From NCBI GenBank assembly GCA_018816735.1, contig JAHIVH010000120.1, positions 16,266 to 80,265 of the forward strand: a stretch of 64,000 bases of DNA, given 5' to 3'. Of this stretch, positions 8,985-19,915 are shown one piece after another (position 1 is the first letter of the stretch; each line of letters opens with the position of its first letter). The translations under genes were made by a program, and so were the position numbers. The notes beneath the pieces are model-generated. The model was given only the letters and a program-made list of their open reading frames with translations, was not told the origin of the DNA and ran no database searches. This DNA is from Pseudomonadota bacterium. Its GTDB lineage: Bacteria; Desulfobacterota; Desulfobacteria; Desulfobacterales; JAHIVH01.

Positions 8985-10832
8985 TCAGAGCATTTTTATC
9001 ACTTCATCCAGAAAACGGCTCTGCCTGGAATACTGACCCCTTCTGAATTCTGCACAGCAAAGATAGAGGTACATCTCCGCCCGTGTCATGGCAACATACA
9101 TCAGTCGTCTTTCTTCCTGAAGTTCTGATTCGTTTTCCATGGACCGCCAGTGCGGGAAGATGTTTTCCTCACATCCCGTCACAAATACGACGGTATATTC
9201 AAGGCCTTTGCTTGCATGGACGGTTGAAAGGCTGACCCCGGTTTCTTTTTCTTCTTCGTCCTCTTTATCCTCTTTTATCAGTGATGCATCTTCCAGGTAA
9301 TCGCCAATATTGTCGTGAAGAGACGCTGAATAAATCAGTTGTTCAAGATTTTCCATTCTGCTGGTGAAATCCATTTTATCTTCTTTTGAAGCGGTTTTGA
9401 GGTACTGCTCATAATTGAAAGTATAAAGGATTTCATTTATGGCCTGCTTGGGCGGCATATCCCTCATCATGTCAAGATTTTCAATGAGAAATTTCAATTC
9501 CTTATGGACTTTTGGGGTAAGAATCCGTTCTCCGATAATTTTACGGACAGCATCCTGAAGGCTCATATCCCCTGTCCGGACACTTTTGATTCTGGAAAGC
9601 ATGGATGGCCCCACCCCTCTCCTCGGGACATTGATGATACGCTCAAAGGCCACATCATCCTTTGGAAAGAAAGCTGCTGAAAGATAGCAGTTCACATCAA
9701 TGACTTCCTTTCTTTCAAAAAATCCCTTTGCACCTTTCATGATATAAGGAACCTTGTAAGCCCTGAATGTTTTTTCAAACGACAGGGACAGGGCCTTGGT
9801 CCGGTAAATGACCGCCATGTTTTCATAAGGAATACCCATGGTGTTCAACGAAATGGCTTTTCTGGCCACAAAAGATGCTTCTTCAGATTCGTTATAGAAG
9901 GAATAATGCTCGATCACGCCCCCTTTTTTTCCTGAAAAACATTTTTTTTTCATCCGCTGACTGTTGTGATCGATCAGCGCATTTGCCACCTGGACAATTT
10001 CATCTGCGGATCTGTAGTTTTCTTCGAGTCTGAAAATTCGGGCGTTTTCAAATGTTTCTTCAAATGACAGGAAGTGACTGACATTGCTGCCCCTGAAACC
10101 ATATACCGCCTGCCAGTCGTCACCCACACAGAACAGGTTCCCGTTTTTCAGGAAAAGCCGTGTGAGTTCTTCCTGAAGGTTGTTTGTGTCCTGGTATTCA
10201 TCCACCAGAATGTATTGAAAATAATCCTTGTAGTGTTTTCGGATGTCTTCATGATCCCGGAGAATGTTTCGGGTCAGAAGAAGAATATTGTCAAAATCCA
10301 CGGCATTCTGTTCTTTCAGCATGGATTCATAGTGATGGAATATATCCTTGATCATAAAGCGCGTGGCACGGACATGATTATCGAAATACGTATCTGGATC
10401 TCCGGAATTTTTTGCCTTTGAAATATCCGAGATAATGGCGCCTGTGTATTTTTTGTCAATATCGAGATTGGCCATAATCTCTTTGATGATTTTGGTCTGG
10501 TGATATTGGCTCAAGATTTGTAAAGGGTGGGAAAGTCCTGCAAGCTGACAATGGGATTTAAGGATTTTGAAACAGGCGCCATGATATGTTCTGACCCAGG
10601 GAAAATGATTGAGAGACATACGGGTCAAGTCAACGAGTCGGTTTCTCATTTCTTCTGCTGCTTTGTTTGTAAACGTAATGGCCAGTATCCGTTCAGGGTC
10701 AAACCCTTTTGACAGAAGATAGGTTATTTTTGCTGTAAGTGTTCGGGTTTTTCCTGAACCCGCACCTGCCACCACAAGCGCAGGGGTACCCATATGTTCT
10801 ACGGCAATTTTCTGTTGAGGGGAAAGTTGCAT
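8985..10832 (-). CDS. ATP-dependent DNA helicase, UvrD/Rep/PcrA family
   Basis: Walker A VVAGAGSGKTRTLTAKI, ILAITFTNKAAEEM, DEYQDTNNLQ, VGDDWQAVYGFRGS, LSTVHASKGLEYTVVFV, EERRLMYVAMTRA. Confidence 0.96.
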   Translation of the reverse strand: MQLSPQQKIAVEHMGTPALVVAGAGSGKTRTLTAKITYLLSKGFDPERILAITFTNKAAEEMRNRLVDLTRMSLNHFPWVRTYHGACFKILKSHCQLAGLSHPLQILSQYHQTKIIKEIMANLDIDKKYTGAIISDISKAKNSGDPDTYFDNHVRATRFMIKDIFHHYESMLKEQNAVDFDNILLLTRNILRDHEDIRKHYKDYFQYILVDEYQDTNNLQEELTRLFLKNGNLFCVGDDWQAVYGFRGSNVSHFLSFEETFENARIFRLEENYRSADEIVQVANALIDHNSQRMKKKCFSGKKGGVIEHYSFYNESEEASFVARKAISLNTMGIPYENMAVIYRTKALSLSFEKTFRAYKVPYIMKGAKGFFERKEVIDVNCYLSAAFFPKDDVAFERIINVPRRGVGPSMLSRIKSVRTGDMSLQDAVRKIIGERILTPKVHKELKFLIENLDMMRDMPPKQAINEILYTFNYEQYLKTASKEDKMDFTSRMENLEQLIYSASLHDNIGDYLEDASLIKEDKEDEEEKETGVSLSTVHASKGLEYTVVFVTGCEENIFPHWRSMENESELQEERRLMYVAMTRAEMYLYLCCAEFRRGQYSRQSRFLDEVIKML

Positions 10833-11100
10833 GATATTCCTTTGATGATTACACGTCTAAAAGTTACCTAAAAAAAGCTCTGCCTTTTATAACACCATCT
10901 TTTAATTTTGCATCTAATTTTTAAAAATGGAAGTGTTGAATGAGGGAATTGATTGGTATAAAATATAATAATATTAAATAATTATATTACGTATGCACAG
11001 ATATTAAAACATAACCACAATTACGTTTCACCTTCAACCGGATGAGGTTTTTAAAAACGTATATTATAGGGTCAGCTATATCGGAATGACGTCCAGAGGG

Positions 11101-11132
11101 AGGCATTTCGTAAAACGGTTTACGAAATGCCT
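11101..11132. terminator. Perfect 14-bp hairpin downstream of cspA
   Basis: AGGCATTTCGTAAA-ACGG-TTTACGAAATGCCT followed by GTTTTCTT. Confidence 0.6.
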
Positions 11133-11154
11133 GTTTTCTTCTGTGCCAAAAAAT

Positions 11155-11358
11155 TTAAACTTTCAAGACCTTTTTGGCAGCAGATCCTCTCTCATTGCTT
11201 TCAATTTCAAAATTTACTTTGTCACCTTCTGCGAGTGTCCTGAATCCAGGCATGTCAATGGATGAATAGTGAACAAAAATATCTCCGTTACCATCTTCCT
11301 GTTCGATGAACCCATACCCTTTTTTGTCGCTAAACCATTTTACTGTACCTTCTGCCAA
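11155..11358 (-). CDS. cspA: Cold-shock protein (CspA family), TTG start
   Basis: AEGTVKWFSDKKGYGFIEQEDGNGDIFVHYSSI; GGAGGAGACGTT before TTG; ORF extends to 11391. Confidence 0.93.
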   Translation of the reverse strand: MAEGTVKWFSDKKGYGFIEQEDGNGDIFVHYSSIDMPGFRTLAEGDKVNFEIESNERGSAAKKVLKV

Positions 11359-12037
11359 AACGTCTCCTCCTTTTTTAAAAACATTAATCATACTGTCCGC
11401 AATCGAAACAGAATAAATTTGACCTTTCCAATCACATCTTGCCAGAGTTACAGGCTTAAAAAATAAACGGAAATAATTTTACGGATGTGTGTTTAGAAAA
11501 TGGTCATACAATTTTCTTCCGATCACGGTTGCCCTTTTAAAAAAGAGCAAGCACACGACTACCCAAAAACCTTGCACGTATTTATGTCATGCAGGAAAAA
11601 TGATCTAATTTAAATACAGAATACAGATATATGATATTCATTTATTGTTGAAACAAGATATTTACAAAAAATATATGAACGCTTAGCGTCCGGCAATACT
11701 TACTGCTGTTTGGATCGATACAGGAGTGAGAACTTCAGCCATCGGTGTTTAAACCCGCTTCAAAATATTTTATTTGCCCCGGATATCAATCAGGTACAGC
11801 AGTAAGTTTTGTTATTATGAGAGATATCATTTATTTTGAAGCTGCATTTTTAGTATGTAATTTCATCAAGATACGTTCTTTAATACCTGTAAAAAATCAA
11901 TTTAAATTTGCATAACATAGATTGATAGTTCAGATCAATAGTTTTACAATTTTTTTTTTATATCGGTCAGCGTTGATTTAATCAGTTATCTGATTTCTCC
12001 AGGCTGTTTTTCCTGATCAATGAGATTTCACTTGTCC

Positions 12038-12868
12038 TTAAAAAAATACACCTGAAAAAACAGCCAAAATGCCAATGGCCCAGCAGTAAAAGGCAAACAA
12101 GTGGAGTCGGCCTTTTTTGACGATCTTAAGCAGAACGCGCAGGGCCATATATCCGGTGATAAAAGCTGTTGCTGTTCCCACTGCCGTTAAACTGTTTATG
12201 TTAAAATCCGTTGAAAACCCGTCGATGAGTCCAATAAATTCAGCTGCCATGATTGCAGGCATACTTAAAAGGAATGAGTATCTGGCGGCTGTTTCTCGTT
12301 CAAGTCCCATAAAAAGCCCGGCTGCTATGGTTGAACCTGACCGCGAAATACCGGGCATGACGGCAAGTCCTTGAATGGTGCCGATGATAAACGCCTTTTT
12401 GGGTGAAACATCCTTGATCAGCAAATGGGTATCTGTTCGTTTTCTGGTAACCCATAATAATATACCGGTAATAATCAACATACATCCGACGACAGTTATG
12501 GATGAGAAAATTGTATCTGCATAATTTTTCAGGAATAAGCCAATAACCCCTGTGGGTATGGAGCCCAACACGATCAGATAGAACAGTCTGGCATCCGGAT
12601 CGGTTGCCAGGATATCAGACGTTTTTTCGTTTTTAAAAACAGACACCATCAACTTGAAAAATGCATTGATCATGCCCTTTATTTCCTTTAGGTAAATGAG
12701 GGCAACGGCAAGAAGCGTCCCCACATGGAGGCTGATATCGAAAAAGAGCTGCGGTTCACTTAATCCGAACAGATGTTGAAACAGGACCAGGTGGCCGGAG
12801 CTGCTCACCGGCAGAAATTCCGTGAGCCCTTGAATAATCCCTAAAATAACAGCCTGATACATTTCCAT
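12038..12868 (-). CDS. uppP: Undecaprenyl-diphosphatase UppP/BacA
   Basis: AVILGIIQGLTEFLPVSSSGHLVL and GLAVMPGISRSGSTIAAGLFMGL. Confidence 0.96.
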   Translation of the reverse strand: MEMYQAVILGIIQGLTEFLPVSSSGHLVLFQHLFGLSEPQLFFDISLHVGTLLAVALIYLKEIKGMINAFFKLMVSVFKNEKTSDILATDPDARLFYLIVLGSIPTGVIGLFLKNYADTIFSSITVVGCMLIITGILLWVTRKRTDTHLLIKDVSPKKAFIIGTIQGLAVMPGISRSGSTIAAGLFMGLERETAARYSFLLSMPAIMAAEFIGLIDGFSTDFNINSLTAVGTATAFITGYMALRVLLKIVKKGRLHLFAFYCWAIGILAVFSGVFF

Positions 12869-12882
12869 TATCGCCGATTTCC

Positions 12883-14847
12883 TTAGAGTATAATGTTTCC
12901 GGTCATGTGCGTATGATATCCGCCAAGGGCATTTACGCGTGCTTTAAATCGTTTCGTATTTATGGTTTCAATCAGTTTTTGCATATTGGGAGAATTGAAA
13001 AATTCGCCCGGTATAACGAGATCATACTGTTCGGTCACAACCGGAATAAAATCAAGGTTAAGCGCCTTTGCCGCCGCATAGATCCCCAAGCCCACATCCA
13101 CCCTGCCTGAAAGCACCGAGACAGCTACGGACATATGCGTATATTCTTCATCGGCATAGCCGATAATCGTTTCCGGATCAATTCCAAGTTGGGAAAGCTT
13201 GAAATCGAGAAGGATTCGTGTTCCGGAGCCTGCCTGCCGGTTCATGAACCGGATATCTCCCCTTGACAAATCCTCGATGCCTTTGATCTGTTTCGGATTA
13301 TGTTTGGGGATGATAAGGCCCTGATCTCTCATGACCAGATGGACAACATTCACGTGGACATCCTTCAGGTATTTTTTGATATAGGTCACGTTGTAACTGC
13401 CGTCATCCGCATCAAGAAGGTGAGACCCGGCCAGATGGCATACACCTTTTTTTAAAGCTATCAAGCCCCCCATACTTCCCACATGACTGGATGAAAGGCT
13501 TATCCCTGCATCCCTTCCAAGCTGATCAGAAAGAATGTCCAGGGTATTGTCATGGCTGCCGGCGACCACAAGTGTTTTGCGGATAGAGGATGCCGTTTTC
13601 AAAAGCGTTGCCCGGACAGGTGTCTCTGCTGTTAACCCTTCCACGTGGTTGGGTATACGGATGATGCCATCTGCCTGCGTGATGCTTGTGATAAAACCCG
13701 CTCCTCTGGGAAGCGGCGTGCATACGGTTTTATCGCCCACATGCCCGATTTTTATGCGCAAAAATTCTTCGACGCCGAGTTTGGATGGAATTTTCCGCGT
13801 AGGCGTCACGTCGATTTCAGGACGTTCCTGTTCCGGTTGTCCGGTCATGTTTAATAAAAGAGGTTCGGCGAACTGTTCAAAGGAAATGATGGCGGAAACC
13901 GGATATCCGGGAATACCGATAACGGGGATATGATTGATGTCGCCAAGGATAACCGGTTTTCCCGGCATGATGGTCACGCCATGGACGAGAATTTCACCCA
14001 GTTCCCCGATAACGTGGCTGGCAAAATCTTCTGATCCGGCGGAGGAACCGCCGATGATCAGAATCATATCCACGTCTTTTTTAGTAAATCCATCTACCGA
14101 TTTTTTAATGGTGTCAAGATCGTCTCCAACAATTTTGATACGTTCATATTCCCCACCGGCAGACCGGATGAGCCCCCCCAGTACGTAAGAGTTGCTTTCA
14201 ATGACCTTCCCGGGTTTGAGATCTAAAAGGTGTTTGTCCGGGTGAAGGTCCAAAAAACCGTCGACCAGCTCCGAGCCTGTAGGAATGACCAATACTCTGG
14301 GCTTTTTGTAAACCGGGACGGCGAAAATGCCTCCGGAAAGAAGGGCCCCCAGACAATAAGACGTGATTTTGTGGTTGCTTGGAAAAAGGAGTTCTGTAGC
14401 CACTATGTCTTCGCCCATTTTCCGGATATGCTGCCAGGGAAAGGCCGGGGCCTCAATTCTTATGGTATCTCCGGATATGACCTGGATATGTTCTATCATG
14501 ATGACGGCATTGCAATTTTCCGGTATCATATGACCGGTATTGACATAGAATGCATCTTTGCCGATCAAGAGATCTTTCGGTCGGTTTTCACCGGCGCCAA
14601 ATGTTTGGGCGGCGTTTACAGCGATGCCATCCATGGCTGCAGCGTGAAAATGGGGAGATGAAATTTTTGCCGAAACCGGTTCTGATAAAATCCTTCCCAC
14701 GGCATCCGGAACAGGAAGCATTTCAGTATCACAAATTTTTTTATTTGAAAATCGATCAAAGAGAATTTGCCTTGCCTCTTCAAGAGATTTCATTTTCAAG
14801 TAGATATTTCTTTTTGGACTCATGGCGTGTGCCTTATTGTTTTTCAA
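12883..14847 (-). CDS. MoeA-like molybdopterin biosynthesis protein with C-terminal PBP-like (substrate-binding) domain
   Basis: MoeA motifs AAAMDGIAV, NTGHMIPENCNAVIMIEH, GGSSAGSEDF, GKPVILG; C-terminal AGSHDNTLDIL...NRQAGSGTRILLD PBP-like domain. Confidence 0.92.
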   Translation of the reverse strand: MKNNKAHAMSPKRNIYLKMKSLEEARQILFDRFSNKKICDTEMLPVPDAVGRILSEPVSAKISSPHFHAAAMDGIAVNAAQTFGAGENRPKDLLIGKDAFYVNTGHMIPENCNAVIMIEHIQVISGDTIRIEAPAFPWQHIRKMGEDIVATELLFPSNHKITSYCLGALLSGGIFAVPVYKKPRVLVIPTGSELVDGFLDLHPDKHLLDLKPGKVIESNSYVLGGLIRSAGGEYERIKIVGDDLDTIKKSVDGFTKKDVDMILIIGGSSAGSEDFASHVIGELGEILVHGVTIMPGKPVILGDINHIPVIGIPGYPVSAIISFEQFAEPLLLNMTGQPEQERPEIDVTPTRKIPSKLGVEEFLRIKIGHVGDKTVCTPLPRGAGFITSITQADGIIRIPNHVEGLTAETPVRATLLKTASSIRKTLVVAGSHDNTLDILSDQLGRDAGISLSSSHVGSMGGLIALKKGVCHLAGSHLLDADDGSYNVTYIKKYLKDVHVNVVHLVMRDQGLIIPKHNPKQIKGIEDLSRGDIRFMNRQAGSGTRILLDFKLSQLGIDPETIIGYADEEYTHMSVAVSVLSGRVDVGLGIYAAAKALNLDFIPVVTEQYDLVIPGEFFNSPNMQKLIETINTKRFKARVNALGGYHTHMTGNIIL

Positions 14848-16076
14848 ACTAGTATGACCTGAACTTCGGTACCTTGTAACAGCCCTTCTTCATTCATCCC
14901 AACTTCGATCACACCGTCCGCCCGGATCATGGTGCTTATCAGGCCGGATTTGCCCAGAACAGGTTCTGCGTATGTGATGTTATCCCTGCGAACGAGTTTG
15001 ACCCGTGTATAATCTATCCTGCCCTGGGCAGATGAAATATTTCGCGTCAAAATGGCTTTTAAAGGAGGACCTTTTTGAAATGGATTTGAAATGCCTCGCA
15101 AATAGTCAAGACAAGGGCGGACGACGGTATTGAATACGATCATGGCAGATGTTACATGGCCGGGGATTCCCCAGATGAATTTATTTTCAGCCTTTGCCAG
15201 AATGGTCGGTTTTCCCGGGCTTATGGGGATGCCATGAACCAGGATGCTGGAATTTTTAAGGGCGGAGAGCGTCTCAATGGTTAAATCCCGTGTGCCCACA
15301 GAGCTTCCGCCTGAAATCAGGACCATGTCTGTTTCCTGGCATGCTTTTTCACATGCCTCAAAAAGGAGTTCGCGCTGGTCCCTGATAATGCCGTATGATT
15401 TGGGCGTACCGCCATATTTTTTCACAAGGCCCGACAGGGTGAAGGTATTCATATCCCGGATATATCCGCACGGCGGGATTTCGTTCACCGGGACCACTTC
15501 ATCTCCAGTCGAGATAATGCCGATCACCGGTTTCCGGTAAACCTGGACCGGATTATGCCCAAAAGCGGCAAGTGCGCCAGCTTCCTGCGGTCTTATCAAG
15601 GTCCCTTTTTCAAGAACGACCGTCCCTTTTCTGAAATCCTCACCTTTTTCAATAATGTTCTGGCCAGGGGCCATGCTTTTGAACGCTTCTACGGTCTCAT
15701 CATCGATGCTGTCCGTATGTTCGATCATAATGACGCTGTCTGCATTTTCAGGCAGCATGCCGCCTGTGGGAATTGGGGCGGCTTCTCCGGAACCGATCGA
15801 AAAATCCGGTTTCTCAGCCATGGAAACAGCGCCCTTAATGGTCAGGTAAGCAGGATTGCTTTCGCTTGCCCCGAATGTCGATGCAGCTTTGACCGCATAC
15901 CCATCCATGGTGGACCGGGAAAAGGGCGGCAGATCCATATCTGCTATAACATCAACGGCCAGAACCCTCCCTTGGGCACAAAAGAGATCAACCGGTTCCA
16001 TTTCTACCCGATCTGTCCCGGAAATCAGTTTCAGGACATCTTCAAGGGGGGTGACTTTAAAAAAATCTTTTATCAT
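14844..16076 (-). CDS. moeA: Molybdopterin molybdenumtransferase MoeA
   Basis: FSRSTMDGYAVKA, IPTGGMLPENADSVIMIEHT, GGSSVGTRDLT, GKPTILA; overlaps the downstream moeA-like gene by 4 nt. Confidence 0.94.
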   Translation of the reverse strand: MIKDFFKVTPLEDVLKLISGTDRVEMEPVDLFCAQGRVLAVDVIADMDLPPFSRSTMDGYAVKAASTFGASESNPAYLTIKGAVSMAEKPDFSIGSGEAAPIPTGGMLPENADSVIMIEHTDSIDDETVEAFKSMAPGQNIIEKGEDFRKGTVVLEKGTLIRPQEAGALAAFGHNPVQVYRKPVIGIISTGDEVVPVNEIPPCGYIRDMNTFTLSGLVKKYGGTPKSYGIIRDQRELLFEACEKACQETDMVLISGGSSVGTRDLTIETLSALKNSSILVHGIPISPGKPTILAKAENKFIWGIPGHVTSAMIVFNTVVRPCLDYLRGISNPFQKGPPLKAILTRNISSAQGRIDYTRVKLVRRDNITYAEPVLGKSGLISTMIRADGVIEVGMNEEGLLQGTEVQVILV

Positions 16077-16103
16077 AAGGGTTGTTTCGAATCATGCAGG
16101 CCA

Positions 16104-17327
16104 TCATTTCAGTGCTTTTCTGATTCGCTCCATGGCTCTTTTCACGTTTTCATAGCTGTTGAACGCACTGATCCGGATATAGCCCTGACCGCATTTCCCA
16201 AAACCCGCACCAGGAGTACAGACCACGCCTGCTTCTTTCAGGAGAAGATCAAAAAATGCCCAGGAATCTGTTTTGCCGTCTATCCAGATATACGGCGAAT
16301 TCTCGCCACCTGTCAGTTCATAGCCCATATCTGCAATTTCTTTTCTTATGAGCTGTGCATTTTTAAGGTAATAATCTGTCAGGCCTTTTACCTGTTTTTT
16401 TCCTTCCTCATTGTAAATCGCTTCTGCCGCTTTCTGAACCGGATATGAGACGCCGTTGAATTTTGTTGAATGTCTTCGGTTCCACAGGGCGTGGATCAGA
16501 TGGGCATTCCCCTTTGTATCCCAGGCCATGCAGGTTTTAGGCACAACCGTGTATGCGCATCGTGTGCCTGTGAAGCCGGCTGTCTTTGAGTAACTCCTGA
16601 ATTCAATGGCCACTTCGCGGGCCCCTTCAATCTCATATATCGATTTCGGCAAGTGTTCGTCCCGGATAAATGCCTCATAAGCTGCATCAAAAAGAATGAG
16701 CGCTTTTTCCTTTCGGGCATAATCCACCCAGGTTTTAAGCTGGTCTTTGGTAATTGTCGATCCGGTGGGATTATTGGGAAAACAGAGATAGATCAGATCG
16801 ACCGGCGTTTCCGGAAGTTCCGGAACAAAGCCGTTTTCCTTGGTGCTGTCCAGGTAAACGATATCCTCATATCGCCCGTCGCTGAAAAGGCCTGTCCGGC
16901 CTGCCATGACGTTGGTATCGAGGTATACCGGATACACCGGGTCGGGTATGGCAATTGTTATGTCGTTTGAAAAAATTTCCTGGATATTACCCGTATCGCA
17001 TTTCGCACCGTCGCTTACAAAAATTTCATCCGGAGAAATATCGGCGCCTCTTTTCTGAAAATCTTCCGCAGCTATTTTCTCCCTTAAAAACGCATATCCC
17101 TGTTCCGGACCATAGCCCCTGAATGTGGCATCTTCCGCCATTTCAGCCACACCTTTCCGAAACGCTTCTATACAGGCATCTGGGAGCGCTCTTGTGACGT
17201 CTCCAATACCCAGCTTGATCACTTCTTTGGTTGGATTGTCTTTCTGATATGCGGTCACGCGCTTGGCAATGTCCGAGAACAGGTATGATGCCTGAAGTTT
17301 TAAATAGTTTTCATTGATTTTGATCAT
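16104..17327 (-). CDS. dapL: LL-diaminopimelate aminotransferase DapL
   Basis: [54 protein letters not shown] (PLP lysine region). Confidence 0.95.
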   Translation of the reverse strand: MIKINENYLKLQASYLFSDIAKRVTAYQKDNPTKEVIKLGIGDVTRALPDACIEAFRKGVAEMAEDATFRGYGPEQGYAFLREKIAAEDFQKRGADISPDEIFVSDGAKCDTGNIQEIFSNDITIAIPDPVYPVYLDTNVMAGRTGLFSDGRYEDIVYLDSTKENGFVPELPETPVDLIYLCFPNNPTGSTITKDQLKTWVDYARKEKALILFDAAYEAFIRDEHLPKSIYEIEGAREVAIEFRSYSKTAGFTGTRCAYTVVPKTCMAWDTKGNAHLIHALWNRRHSTKFNGVSYPVQKAAEAIYNEEGKKQVKGLTDYYLKNAQLIRKEIADMGYELTGGENSPYIWIDGKTDSWAFFDLLLKEAGVVCTPGAGFGKCGQGYIRISAFNSYENVKRAMERIRKALK

Positions 17328-17654
17328 GAATCTTCCTCTGTCAATTTAAAAATATGGACGCTTTTTAGCTCCTGATTGTTTACCTTACGGGTAATACTCG
17401 AAAATTCCAGTATGAGTCAAGAGGGGATTCTGTATATTCCACTCAGCCAAGTTCAATTGAAAGTCTTACCATTCGATTTTTGATAAAAAGTCACCATCAT
17501 CTTGGATGAAACTGCAGCAAGAATGGTTAAATGGACCTTGACATTAAATGTCATTCTCTATAATTATCCTTAGTAAAACAAGATTCTTATCCTTAGGTAA
17601 ATAAATATTAACTGAAACTGAAATCTGCATTTTACATGACGGTTGTCTAATAAT

Positions 17655-18782
17655 ATGAATCATGAACCCAAATCCCCATCTCCAATTATTACCATTGGAA
17701 GTGGAAATATTGAGCACGTTTTAGAACTTGACGGTGAAATACATCTGGGGCGAAAGCATATTGTAAAATCCCATGAATTTTTAGGTGGAAGCTGTATTAA
17801 TTATTCTATACGACTTATGTCAATGGGTGAAATCGTTTATCCGATTCCTTTTATCGGTAAAGATAAATATGGCCGAGAAATCCAGAAAAAGTTGATAAGC
17901 ATCGGAAATAAATATGACCGATCCTCTACATGCGAAAATTTTATAAATTCAGAAGATTTTTTTGTCCCAACCATTCAGACGCCTAAAGCAACGATAATGG
18001 TTCATAAAGGACAGCGAACTATTTTTTCGCAGGGCTTGACGCAAACCGGCGTATCAGTCGAACACATTGAAAAGCGCATTCGACGGTTGATTGAAAAGAT
18101 GCCAACCTGTTCGATCATGATCGGACATGTAACACCTGATATTGATGCCATGGCGCCAGGGGAAATCACAAAAAAAATAATCGATATATGTGATGATAGC
18201 CAACTCATTTATGCTAATTTGGGTAATGGGCAACTGGTTCACGGCGTGGATTTTTGGAAAAAAGATATGTGCCGTACCGATATCTTTCAGCTGAACATCG
18301 AAGAGATAAAACGATTTTTTTTGAAATCCGGCATGGATAATTCGCTCTACAACATTATCAAGTGGTTAAGAAAGAATTCCATTACAGCTGTCATCACATT
18401 GAATCGATTCGGTGCCGTTGGAACTTACAAAGACGGTCGCGATGGTATTGTTCTAGCATGGCCGCTTGATATCGGTGACATTATCGATCCGACAGGCGCG
18501 GGCGATGCCTTTGCTTCAGGGATGGTATCCTGCCTGAAAGGGAAAAAGTCATTTTCTTTTAATGAATTCGTATCTGCCATTGATATAGGACGATACTGGG
18601 CGTCTTATGCATGCAAAAGCCTTGGGGCATGCGCCGCCTGTCCGGATAAAAAGGCCATAGATGCATTTATCCAAAAACAAGCGCGATGCCATGATAACCT
18701 GATTATGGAAATCACAGAGGAAAACCATCCCAAACAGATCATGGATCTCATCGATAACGTGTATCAATTATCGATTTGTTAG
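17655..18782 (+). CDS. PfkB-family carbohydrate kinase
   Basis: C-terminal DPTGAGDAFASGMVSCL signature; ORF opens at 17643 (TTG), ATG at 17655. Confidence 0.88.
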   Translation: MNHEPKSPSPIITIGSGNIEHVLELDGEIHLGRKHIVKSHEFLGGSCINYSIRLMSMGEIVYPIPFIGKDKYGREIQKKLISIGNKYDRSSTCENFINSEDFFVPTIQTPKATIMVHKGQRTIFSQGLTQTGVSVEHIEKRIRRLIEKMPTCSIMIGHVTPDIDAMAPGEITKKIIDICDDSQLIYANLGNGQLVHGVDFWKKDMCRTDIFQLNIEEIKRFFLKSGMDNSLYNIIKWLRKNSITAVITLNRFGAVGTYKDGRDGIVLAWPLDIGDIIDPTGAGDAFASGMVSCLKGKKSFSFNEFVSAIDIGRYWASYACKSLGACAACPDKKAIDAFIQKQARCHDNLIMEITEENHPKQIMDLIDNVYQLSIC

Positions 18783-19033
18783 ATATTTGGATTCCATATA
18801 ACCCATCTAATCTGGAGGAATTACAAAAAAAATTAATTTTGGCAATTAAGGAAATTTATAAATAGCATGCATGATTTATCAAATTGAATATTTTAGCTTG
18901 ACTATGATTGCCCAATTCAGGAATAATATCCGTTTATTCAAACTATTAAAAAGTTTGATCTTATGTGGATAGAAAAAAAGAAAGGAACCCCATAGTCCTG
19001 TTCTTTAAAGATTGAAAATATATAACAAGCCGG

Positions 19034-19894
19034 TTGGCAGAAATGGAAAAAATGAAAACAGCAGCTCTTTTTGACGTTGACGGTACCTTGACCCCTCCCA
19101 GACAACCGATCACGGAATCCATGGTCAGGATAATCGATCGTCTTTGCGTTCCTTTCAGTGTTGCGGCCGGCAGCCACCTCCCGCTTCTGAAAAAACAATT
19201 CTTTGAACCTCTGTTTCAATATGGGTACAGAAAAAAGTTCAACGCATTTCTGAGTAATGGTGCCATTCAGTATTTGTGCGATTTTTCAGAAGGACTATCG
19301 GTTCTGCCGGTAAAGTCTTTCAATATCCGTGAGTTTTTGGGAGAAAGCGATTACCGCTTTTTGATAGACACGCTCGAAAAAACCCTTGACCTTTCGGAGT
19401 TCAAGCTTCCCGGTTCGCTTAAGGTGTTTGATAACACGATTGTATTTCGTGACTCAATGGTCAATTTTGTACCTATCGGCCGGCTTAAGGTTGAAGGGCC
19501 GGAAGCGCAAACCAATCGGAATAATTTTGTCGCCTTTGACAACAAAGACCGGAAAAATGGATACAGGCTCGACGTGATGGCACATCTGAACAGAGAACTG
19601 GCCCCGCTTATTGAAAAAAAAGGATTGAAAATAACGTTGGGGGGCCAGACGTCATTTGACATCGGTATTGTTGGAAAGGATAAGACCAATGCGGTGACGA
19701 CGTTATTTGAGAGCGGTGTTGAGCGTGTCGTCTTTTTTGGAGATGCCTTGTTTGAAGGCGGGAACGATTATGCCATACGTGAATTCGAAAAAACATGGCC
19801 TGCCGATTCTCCGCATAAAATTGAGACTGTTCACGTGCATTCATACAAGGACACAATTGATCAACTTCGCCAGTTTGGTTTTCTTTTCGAATAA
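19034..19894 (+). CDS. HAD-superfamily phosphomannomutase of eukaryotic PMM type
   Basis: ALFDVDGTLTPPRQPIT and VFFGDALFEGGNDYAI, both typical of eukaryotic-type PMM; start codon could be internal. Confidence 0.82.
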   Translation: MAEMEKMKTAALFDVDGTLTPPRQPITESMVRIIDRLCVPFSVAAGSHLPLLKKQFFEPLFQYGYRKKFNAFLSNGAIQYLCDFSEGLSVLPVKSFNIREFLGESDYRFLIDTLEKTLDLSEFKLPGSLKVFDNTIVFRDSMVNFVPIGRLKVEGPEAQTNRNNFVAFDNKDRKNGYRLDVMAHLNRELAPLIEKKGLKITLGGQTSFDIGIVGKDKTNAVTTLFESGVERVVFFGDALFEGGNDYAIREFEKTWPADSPHKIETVHVHSYKDTIDQLRQFGFLFE

Positions 19895-19915
19895 AACATC
19901 TGAAGAGGAATTTTA

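Noticed and set aside
13535-14852. Plus-strand ORFs antisense to the MoeA-PBP gene (13535-13933, 14230-14661, 14550-14852)
   Set aside because: Antisense shadows of a conserved gene.
15555-16448. 297-aa plus-strand ORF antisense to moeA and dapL
   Set aside because: Opposite strand of two strongly conserved genes; the translation shows no family features, so it is likely a shadow ORF of the GC-structured coding strand.
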